Assembly: GCA_030621945.1 (NCBI GenBank)
Contig: JAUXGS010000046.1
Coordinates: 1-6,954, forward strand
Direction of reading: 5' to 3'
Source: Methanosarcinales archaeon
GTDB lineage: Archaea > Halobacteriota > Syntropharchaeia > Alkanophagales > Methanospirareceae
Length of the DNA stretch: 6,954 nt
The notes under the pieces are model-generated. The model was not told where the DNA came from, made no database searches, and saw only the letters and a program-made list of their open reading frames with translations. The translations under genes were made by a program, and so were the position numbers. Positions 1-6,617 of this stretch are shown one piece after another (the stretch's first letter is position 1; the number at the start of each line of letters is the position of its first letter).

Positions 1-1953
1 AAGCGGTTAGGGGGCCGGTTTGTAGCAGATGCTGAGATATACAACGTAGATGAACTAAAAGAAGATTATTCATTTTTTAACGATGCAGACGGAGTGTTTG
101 CATTTGCGTGTTGGATGAGTAGAGACGCAAATGGTGATGATTTGCTGTACATAGCCCGGGATATAATAGGATTAAGACCTATTTGCTTCGCACACACCGA
201 TGGATTTGCGTTTGCTTCAGAGAAAAGAGCGTTAGAAGCAATGGGCTATCCCCATGCAATCGAGCTTGATCCAAGAACCATCTTAAGATATAACATAAAA
301 GAAGACCGATTGAACTTCGAGAAAAGGGGTTTCTTTTCCGTTGTGCCAGAGCTGACGGAGGGAAAGGAGAAGATAAAAGAAGAATTGCTAACCTTGCTGC
401 GAGCAAGTATTTCGAGGATGATTCCACAGGGTGAGAAGTTTGGCGTGCTCTTTTCCGGTGGGTTGGATTCCACGCTTATCGCTTACCTCTGCAAGGATTT
501 GGATGCTGATTTCGTTTGTTATACTGTGGCGGTTGAAGAGCCGGGCATGAAGGAAGCGGAAGATTTGGTATATGCGAAGTCTATCGCTGCGGATTTAGAA
601 TTGCCGTTGAAGATAAAGGAGATAGGGGTTGACGAAGTCGAGACATATCTCAAAGACGTTGTTCCTTTGATTGACGATACGGATAGCGTAAAGATAAGCG
701 TGGCTGTGCCGTTATATGCCGCATGCGAGATGGCGCGAGAGGCGGGTATAAAAACGGTTTTATACGGGCTTGGCGCAGAGGAACTCTTCGCCGGATACGA
801 GCGCCATAAACGAGTGAAAAAGGACGATTTGAATAGAGCATGCCTATCCGGTCTTTTGGGAATGCACGAACGGGATCTTTACCGGGATTGTATGGTAGCG
901 AAGTCGCATGGGATTTCGTTGCGGGCACCGTTTTTGGCTACGGACCTTGTAGATTATGCACTGAAAATACCAGCGGAATATAAATTGACTGCCGCTGTAA
1001 ATAAGGCGATTTTAAGAGAAATTGCGAGGGACCTTGGACTGACAAAAGTTGCAAGTAGAAGAAAACTGGCGGTGCAGTATGGCTCAAATGTGGTTAAAGC
1101 GATAGAGAAATTGGCTAAGAGAAAAGGCTACAGATATAAAAGAGATTACCTGAGGACTTTTTACCCTTCGCGAAATATTAAATTGGGGTGCTTGTTCAGC
1201 TCGGGTAAGGACAGCGCCTATGCACTCTGGCTCATGCGAAAGGCGGGCTATCCGGTGGAATGTTTAATCACGATAAAGAGCCGGAATCCCGAATCGTATA
1301 TGTTCCACACACCGGCAGTGGAGTTGGTGGCGCTGCAAGCCGAAGCGATTGGCTTGCCCCTGGTTACGAAAGAGACAGAGGGCGAGAAGGAGAAGGAGCT
1401 GGAGGACCTGCGAGCTGCTTTTAGAGAAGCGAAGGCCGAATATGGCATAGAAGGAGTTATAACTGGCGCTTTATGGAGTACTTACCAAAAGGAACGAATA
1501 GAACGAATTGCTGGTGAAGAGAACCTCAAAGTGTTCGCTCCTTTATGGCATATCAATCAGGAAACAGAGCTACGGCTTGTAGTATCCAATTTCGAGGTGA
1601 TTTTTACAGGCATCAGTGCGTATGGTCTGGACAGGAGTTGGCTTGGTAGAACGATAACAGTGGAAGATGTCGACCGCCTGGTGGCGTTGAGCAAAAAAAT
1701 AGCGAAGCGAGCGAAGCGAGCGAGGTACGAAGATCAAACTTCTCCAACGTCTGCGAAGCGTTTTGATCAAACTTTTTTAAAGTTTGATGGGTTGAATATA
1801 GCGGGCGAAGGCGGCGAATTTGAATCGTTGGTGTTGGATGGCCCGATGTTCAAGAAGAGGCTTGTCATTGTAAAGAGCGAGATCGTGGAAGAGGATGAGA
1901 ATACCGCACGATTAATGGTGAAGGCGGCGGAATTGGTGGAAAAGCAGGATTAG
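1..1953 (+). CDS. Asparagine-synthetase-like (AsnB/ASNSD1-like) - diphthine--ammonia ligase (Dph6) fusion, 5'-partial
   Basis: The frame is open from base 1, and homology to class II glutamine amidotransferases begins before the first possible start (a GTG at 94), so the true start and the expected N-terminal Cys nucleophile lie upstream of the window. The 650 visible residues fall into three parts. Residues about 30-100 are the end of a glutaminase domain (DGVFAFA, ARDIIGLRP, FASEKRAL). Residues about 115-375 are an asparagine-synthetase ATP-pyrophosphatase domain with SGGLDS at 152-157 and GLGAEELFAGY at 256-266. Residues about 395-650 are a Dph6/DUF71 domain with SSGKDS at 400-405, the GLDRSWLGR segment and the GEGGEFE motif at 602-608. 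Dph6 uses ATP and ammonium to amidate diphthine on EF2, in the cytoplasm. The AsnB-like part resembles, from memory, the ASNSD1 type (VQYGS near its C-terminus). A 30-residue low-complexity insert sits at 567-596. The fusion is clear from the sequence; ammonia transfer between the modules is inferred. Confidence 0.88.
   Translation, partial: KRLGGRFVADAEIYNVDELKEDYSFFNDADGVFAFACWMSRDANGDDLLYIARDIIGLRPICFAHTDGFAFASEKRALEAMGYPHAIELDPRTILRYNIKEDRLNFEKRGFFSVVPELTEGKEKIKEELLTLLRASISRMIPQGEKFGVLFSGGLDSTLIAYLCKDLDADFVCYTVAVEEPGMKEAEDLVYAKSIAADLELPLKIKEIGVDEVETYLKDVVPLIDDTDSVKISVAVPLYAACEMAREAGIKTVLYGLGAEELFAGYERHKRVKKDDLNRACLSGLLGMHERDLYRDCMVAKSHGISLRAPFLATDLVDYALKIPAEYKLTAAVNKAILREIARDLGLTKVASRRKLAVQYGSNVVKAIEKLAKRKGYRYKRDYLRTFYPSRNIKLGCLFSSGKDSAYALWLMRKAGYPVECLITIKSRNPESYMFHTPAVELVALQAEAIGLPLVTKETEGEKEKELEDLRAAFREAKAEYGIEGVITGALWSTYQKERIERIAGEENLKVFAPLWHINQETELRLVVSNFEVIFTGISAYGLDRSWLGRTITVEDVDRLVALSKKIAKRAKRARYEDQTSPTSAKRFDQTFLKFDGLNIAGEGGEFESLVLDGPMFKKRLVIVKSEIVEEDENTARLMVKAAELVEKQD
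1699..1788 (+). repeat. In-frame palindromic/direct-repeat insert inside the Dph6 domain
   Basis: This roughly 90-nt block interrupts a region that in Dph6 proteins runs nearly directly from the WLGR segment to the GEGGEFE motif. It starts after an A7 run (1693-1699). It contains GCGAAGCGA twice in tandem (1702-1710, 1711-1719), with GCGAAGCG again at 1753-1760. GATCAAACTT occurs twice (1732-1741, 1765-1774). A perfect 10-bp inverted repeat, ATCAAACTTT (1766-1775) and AAAGTTTGAT (1779-1788), has a 3-nt loop. The block keeps the frame and encodes a basic, Lys/Arg/Ala- and Gln/Thr-rich stretch in which AKR and DQT recur. It looks like a small palindromic element or local expansion tolerated in a surface loop. 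The repeats are seen directly; an insertion origin is inferred. Confidence 0.75.
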
Positions 1954-2022
1954 CTGGGATCTATTACGGGCACAACGATTAGCGAACCACGTTCGGATAT
2001 GCTACATTATCCACAACGCCGC

Positions 2023-2077
2023 AAAAATAAGATGCCGGATGATCTCCGAGTGATCATCCAACCCTGCTTCTTTTTTT
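2023..2077. terminator. Bidirectional hairpin terminator between convergent genes
   Basis: GGATGATC (2037-2044) and GATCATCC (2052-2059) form a perfect 8-bp stem with a 7-nt loop. On the plus strand a T7 run follows at 2071-2077, and on the minus strand an A5 run at 2023-2027 reads as T5. It sits between the stop of the fusion gene (1953) and the stop of the convergent secreted-protein gene (2082), where a shared terminator is expected. In archaea the T-run is the main signal, so the hairpin's part is uncertain. Confidence 0.6.
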
Positions 2078-2081
2078 ATTC

Positions 2082-2714
2082 CTATCGTCTCCACGGTCTT
2101 GGCGGAAGAACATCGAGCAACGCCCGGTATTCGCCACTGTATTCCCCATCATACATGTTCAGCGTGCCGTCGCCTATTCTGACACCCTCGTACTGCATAA
2201 CGGTTACACAGATATGCCCTACAGTTTTGTTAGTTTCCGCGTTTTCTAAGGGACCCACGACATCGGCGGCGAATGTCCGATTATTTTCAGTTTCAGCCAC
2301 AGACATATTGACAAGCTGGTAATGGTTTTCTCCAAGTCGCATGTGTCCCCGATAGAAAGGTGCACCGCCCTTCTCCTCGACTTCTGCTCTTATTTCACTG
2401 ATGCTCTTGTTCGCTTCCATAAGTCCTCTGATGTCCATCGGATGGATGTGCCTTACCCTGAGGATGTTCACCCGGAGCACGTGGAACTCGTTGCTATCAT
2501 TCGCTAAGGCAAAGCCATGTCCACTATGAATGGCTCTAATCGGCACGTTCATTGCTGCATTCGGCGACATTTCTTCCGCGACTACACCCGCCGCCATCGC
2601 TTTCGCATTCCCTTTCTGCGCTTGTTGCGATACTGCGACACCTGTCCCGACAATGCTTATCAACAGCAGTGCTACGACGCCCATACACAAAATCCTTCTG
2701 TTTACGTGTTTCAT
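2082..2714 (-). CDS. Secreted protein of unknown function, rich in N-glycosylation sequons
   Basis: A 210-residue protein that I do not recognise. It has a clear export signal: basic N-terminus (KHVNRR), hydrophobic core at about 9-28 and a likely cleavage region around 28-33. No second membrane segment or C-terminal anchor is visible, so it is probably released or held loosely at the cell surface. The mature part has five N-x-S/T sequons (N72, N102, N136, N145, N162), a His-rich patch (HSGHGF at 63-68, HIHP at 89-92) and a helical, acidic segment at about 94-114 (DIRGLMEANKSISEIRAEVE). The C-terminal part is likely beta-rich. The ATG is chosen because GGAGGT lies 8 nt before it and the signal peptide begins there. 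It is the last of three close minus-strand genes, 85 nt after the membrane-bound regulator, so it may be co-transcribed with it or be its target. A cell-envelope role is likely; a precise function cannot be given. Confidence 0.8.
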   Translation of the reverse strand: MKHVNRRILCMGVVALLLISIVGTGVAVSQQAQKGNAKAMAAGVVAEEMSPNAAMNVPIRAIHSGHGFALANDSNEFHVLRVNILRVRHIHPMDIRGLMEANKSISEIRAEVEEKGGAPFYRGHMRLGENHYQLVNMSVAETENNRTFAADVVGPLENAETNKTVGHICVTVMQYEGVRIGDGTLNMYDGEYSGEYRALLDVLPPRPWRR

Positions 2715-2722
2715 TTTTTGTT

Positions 2723-2728
2723 ACCTCC
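2723..2728 (-). promoter_or_regulatory. Shine-Dalgarno GGAGGT for the secreted-protein gene
   Basis: On the minus strand GGAGGT is followed by 8 nt and then the ATG at 2714. It is the only strong ribosome binding site in front of a gene in this window and fixes the start of the secreted protein. Confidence 0.8.
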
Positions 2729-2767
2729 GCTTTCACCTTGTTTTGAACGATACAAAAAGGTGACACA

Positions 2768-2802
2768 GAACGAATCGTTCGGATAACCGTTCAAACCGTT
2801 CA
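2768..2802. repeat. Cluster of direct and inverted CGTTC/GAACG repeats; possible operator
   Basis: GAACGA-A-TCGTTC (2768-2780) is an inverted repeat with 6-bp arms around one base. It runs into GTTCGGATA (2777-2785) and then two perfect tandem copies of AACCGTTCA (2785-2793, 2794-2802). The second copy ends on the stop codon of the regulator gene. A further GAACGA lies at 2745-2750, and ATTCGGATA recurs at 2829-2837 inside the end of that gene. The cluster is 54-88 nt upstream of the secreted-protein ATG, a suitable place for regulator binding. The repeats are seen; the operator role is inferred. Confidence 0.45.
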
Positions 2803-3759
2803 TTCACCGCCCTTTTTTGATAAAAACCATTCGGATAGTTCTATAACGTTCGTCCTCCCCCATTCTTTCTTATTGATTATCTTCCTCCTTTCAAGTGTGC
2901 GAAGGATGCCAGTCAATGACGATTTTGGGATCTCTGTTTCATATCTGAGGTCCGCCTGGGTCATCTCGCCGTTATGCTTGAGCAATGCATTTACAATAGC
3001 CCGCTCCCTATCCGTTAGCGTCTCCATCACCCGCGCCATTTCGGGCGTAGTTTCGATTTTGCCTTCTTTCACCTGAGGTTCTTCTGCATGGCGGACATCT
3101 TCCCTTCGCTTCATTTTGAGGAGGGCGATGATAAGCGCAAGAGTCAAAACCGAGAGCGCGATAATGAGCAGTAAATAGCCGTAGCTGAAACCCCCTCCTC
3201 CCTCTTCACCGGCGGTTTCCTCAAGTGGCTGCTGGTATTCAATTGTGGTCGTGGGACTCTCAACGTCATACCCTTGAATATCAATAACCAACGACTCGTT
3301 AGACGTAGTCACAAAACGTTCCAATCCCTGGGGATGACCAATCTCGACCAGCTTCACATCGCAGGGCAAATAAAAAATCGTATGATATTCGGTGTAATAA
3401 GCATCAGCGTTAGTTGTGAAGTTTATTCCCCAATTGTCCCCGTATTTCCATGTTAATGCGTTTGTAAGGGCGTATAATTGATTTGTATCATTTTCATAGA
3501 GATATTCCGCCGTTTTTAAGAAGGGTAAGCTATTAACATCGTCTACGTATCCGGTCACAAGCGCTTTGCCGGTTTCGTCTATGTAGATATTCAGAATGAG
3601 TTGATTGAAATAGGTCTCATTGCCGGTAAAATAATAGTCGTCAAAGTAATAGTCGTCACCATTGTAGCCAACGACTGGCGCAGTAGCAGTAGTAATAGCT
3701 ATTAGGACGATAATGAGTTGTAATATGCCCAATTTAGCTAAGGTTGTCTTTCGTATCAT
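2800..3759 (-). CDS. Membrane-anchored winged-helix transcriptional regulator with extracytoplasmic domain (COG2512-like)
   Basis: A 319-residue one-component regulator. Residues 1-31 are a signal peptide or N-terminal anchor (hydrophobic at 10-30). Residues about 32-180 form an outside domain that starts with an Asp/Tyr-rich stretch (GDDYYFDDYYF, 34-44) and has four N-x-S/T sequons (N47, N90, N113, N154). A Glu/Gly linker (180-190) leads to one strong transmembrane helix at about 193-214, followed by KMKRRE, which places the C-terminus inside. A winged-helix domain fills about 246-312: LTDRERAIVNALLKHNGEMT, a recognition-helix segment (PKSSLTGILRTLERRKII) and the wing up to WF. This layout matches archaeal predicted membrane-associated regulators (COG2512; the outside and wHTH parts recall the DUF7345 and DUF7343 families). 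The ATG at 3759 is the only start that keeps the complete signal sequence; no good ribosome binding site precedes it. It lies 40 nt after the ATPase stop. DNA target and ligand are unknown; control of its neighbours is inferred. Confidence 0.85.
   Translation of the reverse strand: MIRKTTLAKLGILQLIIVLIAITTATAPVVGYNGDDYYFDDYYFTGNETYFNQLILNIYIDETGKALVTGYVDDVNSLPFLKTAEYLYENDTNQLYALTNALTWKYGDNWGINFTTNADAYYTEYHTIFYLPCDVKLVEIGHPQGLERFVTTSNESLVIDIQGYDVESPTTTIEYQQPLEETAGEEGGGGFSYGYLLLIIALSVLTLALIIALLKMKRREDVRHAEEPQVKEGKIETTPEMARVMETLTDRERAIVNALLKHNGEMTQADLRYETEIPKSSLTGILRTLERRKIINKKEWGRTNVIELSEWFLSKKGGE
3628..3657 (-). repeat. 15-bp tandem duplication encoding DDYYF twice
   Basis: Two 15-bp units (3628-3642, 3643-3657) differ at one base (A3631 versus G3646) and encode DDYYF-DDYYF directly after the signal peptide of the membrane-bound regulator. 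The in-frame duplication creates a very acidic, tyrosine-rich segment on the outer face. Confidence 0.7.
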
Positions 3760-3776
3760 TGCACAGCGCCCACTTC

Positions 3777-3785
3777 TTTTTTATT
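3777..3785 (-). promoter_or_regulatory. TATA-like box before the regulator gene
   Basis: The minus strand reads AATAAAAAA, centred about 22 nt upstream of the ATG at 3759. That spacing would start transcription close to the start codon, consistent with a leaderless mRNA and with the lack of a clear ribosome binding site. No T-run terminator is visible on the minus strand between the ATPase stop and this site, so read-through from the ATPase gene is also possible. Confidence 0.35.
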
Positions 3786-3799
3786 ATCGCTTTTACGCT

Positions 3800-6553
3800 T
3801 TAAACATTCTCCTTCTGTTTCTGTTTTCTAACCAATCGCTTTGTCAGAAACTTCTCGAACTCAATTATGAAGAATATCGGGAGCGAGACTAAAATCATGG
3901 CTACCCAGCACTCGACTGGTAAGGGTGCGGTTCTAAATGGATTAATGCCGATAAATGGCGGGGCGTAGATTATGATAAATTGCAGTCCGAGCGTTAGTGC
4001 CGCGCCGATAAGCACCCATTTATTCGAGAATGGGCTGAACGTAAACGCAGACTCTGTTATTGACCTGGCCGTAAATAGATAGCAGATGTGAACCAGCATC
4101 ACCGTGGTAAATGCGGTGGTTTGAGCCTTTGCCAGAACCTCTGGGTCTCCTGCACATATTATAGTGGTGAGATAATACATACTGAAACCTGCGAGTGCCA
4201 TTACTAAGGACACTATTCCAACTTTTTTGAAAAATGGGCTATCCGTTATCCGTTCTTGAGGGTTCCGAGGAGGCCTATCGAGTAACCCCGTTTCCTTTGG
4301 CTCTTTGATGAGCGGCAGTGCGAGCGCGACGGCATCAAGCAAGTTTATCCACAGGATTTGTACTGGCGCTATCGGGAGGTGCCCGCCGAAGTTATGATTA
4401 AAGAGGTGTATAAACGGTGCCAGTAATATCGCACCTAATATCAGCAGGGTTTGTCCGCCATTTGTAGGTAGCGTGTATAAAATGACTTTTTTAATGTTCT
4501 CGAAGACATGTCTTCCCTCTTCCACCGCCGCCACTATACTGGAGAAGTTATCGTCAGTTAGAATTATATCGGCGGCTTCCTTGCTCACTTCAGTTCCTGT
4601 TATCCCCATAGCTACCCCGATGTCCGCAGCCTTGAGTGCTGGGGCATCGTTTACACCATCGCCCGTGACAGCGGTAATATGCCCCCTTCTCTGCAACTGT
4701 TTGGTTATTCTGAACTTATGTTCCGGGGCTGCGCGGGCATATACCGAAACAGTATCCACAACCTCATACAACTCATCATCGCTCATTCGTGATAGCTCTT
4801 CCCCCGCCATCACCCGACCTGACTTCGCGCCAATTCCTAACCGCTGTGCAATAGCTTTTGCGGTCTGTGCATGGTCGCCAGTGATCATTACTACGCGGAC
4901 TCCAGCACGCTTGCATTTCTGGACTGCGTCCCTCGCTTCTTCTCTCGGCGGATCAATCATTCCCTGGAGTCCGAGGAATGTCAGCCCTTCCAAATCCTCA
5001 GAATCAAGTTCCCTTTTGTCTTTGGGCACGAACTTATATGCCATACCCAGAACCCGCAAAGCTTCTCCTGCCATCTCTCCCGCCTTTGTCAATATCTCCT
5101 CGCTGCGTAGAGACTCACTACGTCCATTGACCAATTGGATTTGGCACAATTCTAAGACCCGTTCTGGCGAGCCTTTCATATAAATGACATTCACATCGGT
5201 GCCTTCATGCAGCGTAGCCATGTACTGCTGCTCAGAAGAAAACGGTATCTCATCTAATTTGTTACGGCCATCCGAAATACCGGCTTTGCAGGCAGATACG
5301 ACTAAAGCGCCTTCTGTAGGATCTCCTACGATTTTGTACATGCCTTCCTCTTTATCATCTACAAGCGTGGCGTTGTTACACAGATAACCTGCTTTCAAAG
5401 TTGCAATCAGCTCTTCATTCTCTTGCTTGGGGTTAATTGGAATATCTCCGATAATGAATCTCCCTTTGGGTTCATATCCAACACCACTCACTTCGTACTG
5501 CTTTCCACCGCAGTATATCTTCGATACCGTCATTTGGTTCTTGGTGAGTGTCCCGGTTTTATCGGTGCAGATAACCGTCGTGACGCCAAGCGTTTCTGCT
5601 GCGGGTAATCGCTTTATAAGCGCATTTCGACGTGCCATTGTCATTGCGCCAAACGCTAAGGTGATAGTGAGTATCGCAGGCAGTCCTTCTGGTATCGCAG
5701 CAACTGCTAAGGACACCGAGGCGAGGAACGAATACACAAACGGAAATCCGAATATTACCGCCAGTATGAAATTAAGCGCCGCAATTGCGAGAATAGCAAT
5801 GACTAATAGTCGAGTGAAGTCCGCCATCTTACGCATGAGCGGTGTGGTGGTTTCTCGTGTCTCTTTCAGAAGTTCTGCGATTCTGCCAATCTCTGTACGC
5901 TCACCCGTTCCTACTACAACGCCCTTTCCCGAGCCACTGGTGATGAACGTGCCACTGAACGCCATACAGTACTGATCTGCAGGTGGTAAGTCAGGTTTTG
6001 AGATAGTTTCGATATTCTTCCTTACCGGTACTGATTCGCCAGTGAGTGCCGCTTCATCTGCACTCATGTTTTTTGTGTAGAACAGCCGTAAATCCCCAGG
6101 CACCTTGTTTCCCCCGTCCAGTAGAACCACATCACCGGGCACCAATTCCCGTGCGGGTATAACCCTCTGCTCACCATCTCTGAACACGGTGCACTCCGGC
6201 GTCATCAGCTTTTCCAGCGCTTCTGCAGAAGCTTCCGCCTTCCCCTCCTGGATGAAGCCTATTATAGTATTGGCTAAGACCACTGCCAGAATAACCGTTG
6301 CATCCAGCCACATATCCAGAAATGCGGTAACAATACCGGCAACGAGCAGGACATAGATTAACGCGCTGTGAAACTGCATCATAAACCGGATGAGTGGGCC
6401 TCGCTTCTTGAACTTCAGCTCGTTATAGCCATATCTCTCAAGCCGTGCTTTTGACTCGCTGGATGTGAGTCCCGCACTACTGGATTCTAAAGCGTCAAAA
6501 ACCTGTTCCACCGGCTGTTGATACCAGCTTTTATCTTTCTGCAACGTAGACAT
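3800..6553 (-). CDS. P-type cation-transporting ATPase (type II, PMA1/Mna-like)
   Basis: A 917-residue membrane ion pump, full length for type II P-ATPases. In order: N-terminal cation-ATPase domain (about 8-75); M1-M2 (about 62-102); actuator domain with TGES at 171-174; M3-M4 (about 247-305) with PEGLP at 288-292; DKTGTLT with the phosphorylated Asp at 331; nucleotide-binding domain with KGSPE at 460-464; MITGD at 556-560; TGDGVNDAP at 630-638; and six C-terminal membrane helices (about 688-900). ATP hydrolysis would drive cation transport across the cytoplasmic membrane. The overall pattern (VAAIPEGLPA, PVQILWIN, RTAPLP) resembles the group of Synechocystis PMA1 and Exiguobacterium Mna, described as Na+ or Ca2+ pumps. 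Compared with SERCA, M5 has N698 but Gln701 in place of Glu771, and M6 has N737 followed by Leu-Leu-Asp-Ala, so Ca2+ specificity is doubtful. ATG 6553 is chosen because family similarity starts there; a 58-residue upstream extension would overlap the hydrolase gene. Substrate is unresolved. Confidence 0.93.
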   Translation of the reverse strand: MSTLQKDKSWYQQPVEQVFDALESSSAGLTSSESKARLERYGYNELKFKKRGPLIRFMMQFHSALIYVLLVAGIVTAFLDMWLDATVILAVVLANTIIGFIQEGKAEASAEALEKLMTPECTVFRDGEQRVIPARELVPGDVVLLDGGNKVPGDLRLFYTKNMSADEAALTGESVPVRKNIETISKPDLPPADQYCMAFSGTFITSGSGKGVVVGTGERTEIGRIAELLKETRETTTPLMRKMADFTRLLVIAILAIAALNFILAVIFGFPFVYSFLASVSLAVAAIPEGLPAILTITLAFGAMTMARRNALIKRLPAAETLGVTTVICTDKTGTLTKNQMTVSKIYCGGKQYEVSGVGYEPKGRFIIGDIPINPKQENEELIATLKAGYLCNNATLVDDKEEGMYKIVGDPTEGALVVSACKAGISDGRNKLDEIPFSSEQQYMATLHEGTDVNVIYMKGSPERVLELCQIQLVNGRSESLRSEEILTKAGEMAGEALRVLGMAYKFVPKDKRELDSEDLEGLTFLGLQGMIDPPREEARDAVQKCKRAGVRVVMITGDHAQTAKAIAQRLGIGAKSGRVMAGEELSRMSDDELYEVVDTVSVYARAAPEHKFRITKQLQRRGHITAVTGDGVNDAPALKAADIGVAMGITGTEVSKEAADIILTDDNFSSIVAAVEEGRHVFENIKKVILYTLPTNGGQTLLILGAILLAPFIHLFNHNFGGHLPIAPVQILWINLLDAVALALPLIKEPKETGLLDRPPRNPQERITDSPFFKKVGIVSLVMALAGFSMYYLTTIICAGDPEVLAKAQTTAFTTVMLVHICYLFTARSITESAFTFSPFSNKWVLIGAALTLGLQFIIIYAPPFIGINPFRTAPLPVECWVAMILVSLPIFFIIEFEKFLTKRLVRKQKQKENV

Positions 6554-6570
6554 CCCCACTATAAGTAACG

Positions 6571-6580
6571 TTTTATAATT
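6571..6580 (-). promoter_or_regulatory. TATA-like box before the ATPase gene
   Basis: The minus strand reads AATTATAAAA, centred about 23 nt before the ATG at 6553, in a 64-nt gap after the hydrolase stop. A start of transcription at or near the ATG would give a leaderless mRNA; the only G-rich tract (GGGG) abuts the ATG, too close to act as a ribosome binding site. This supports both a promoter here and the shorter ATPase start. Confidence 0.5.
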
Positions 6581-6617
6581 AAAACAAGAGCAGGGTAATC
6601 GGTCAGATAATCTTTTC

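Noticed and set aside
1999..2322. Plus-strand open frame of 107 codons across the terminator and the secreted-protein gene.
   Set aside because: It spans the hairpin-terminator region and is antisense to a gene with a signal peptide and a good ribosome binding site; its product has no recognisable features.
4473..5183. Long plus-strand open frame of 236 codons opposite the ATPase.
   Set aside because: It lies wholly antisense to conserved ATPase motifs, and its Ser/Thr/Pro-rich product has no recognisable domain. The same applies to the 182-codon frame at 5427-5975.
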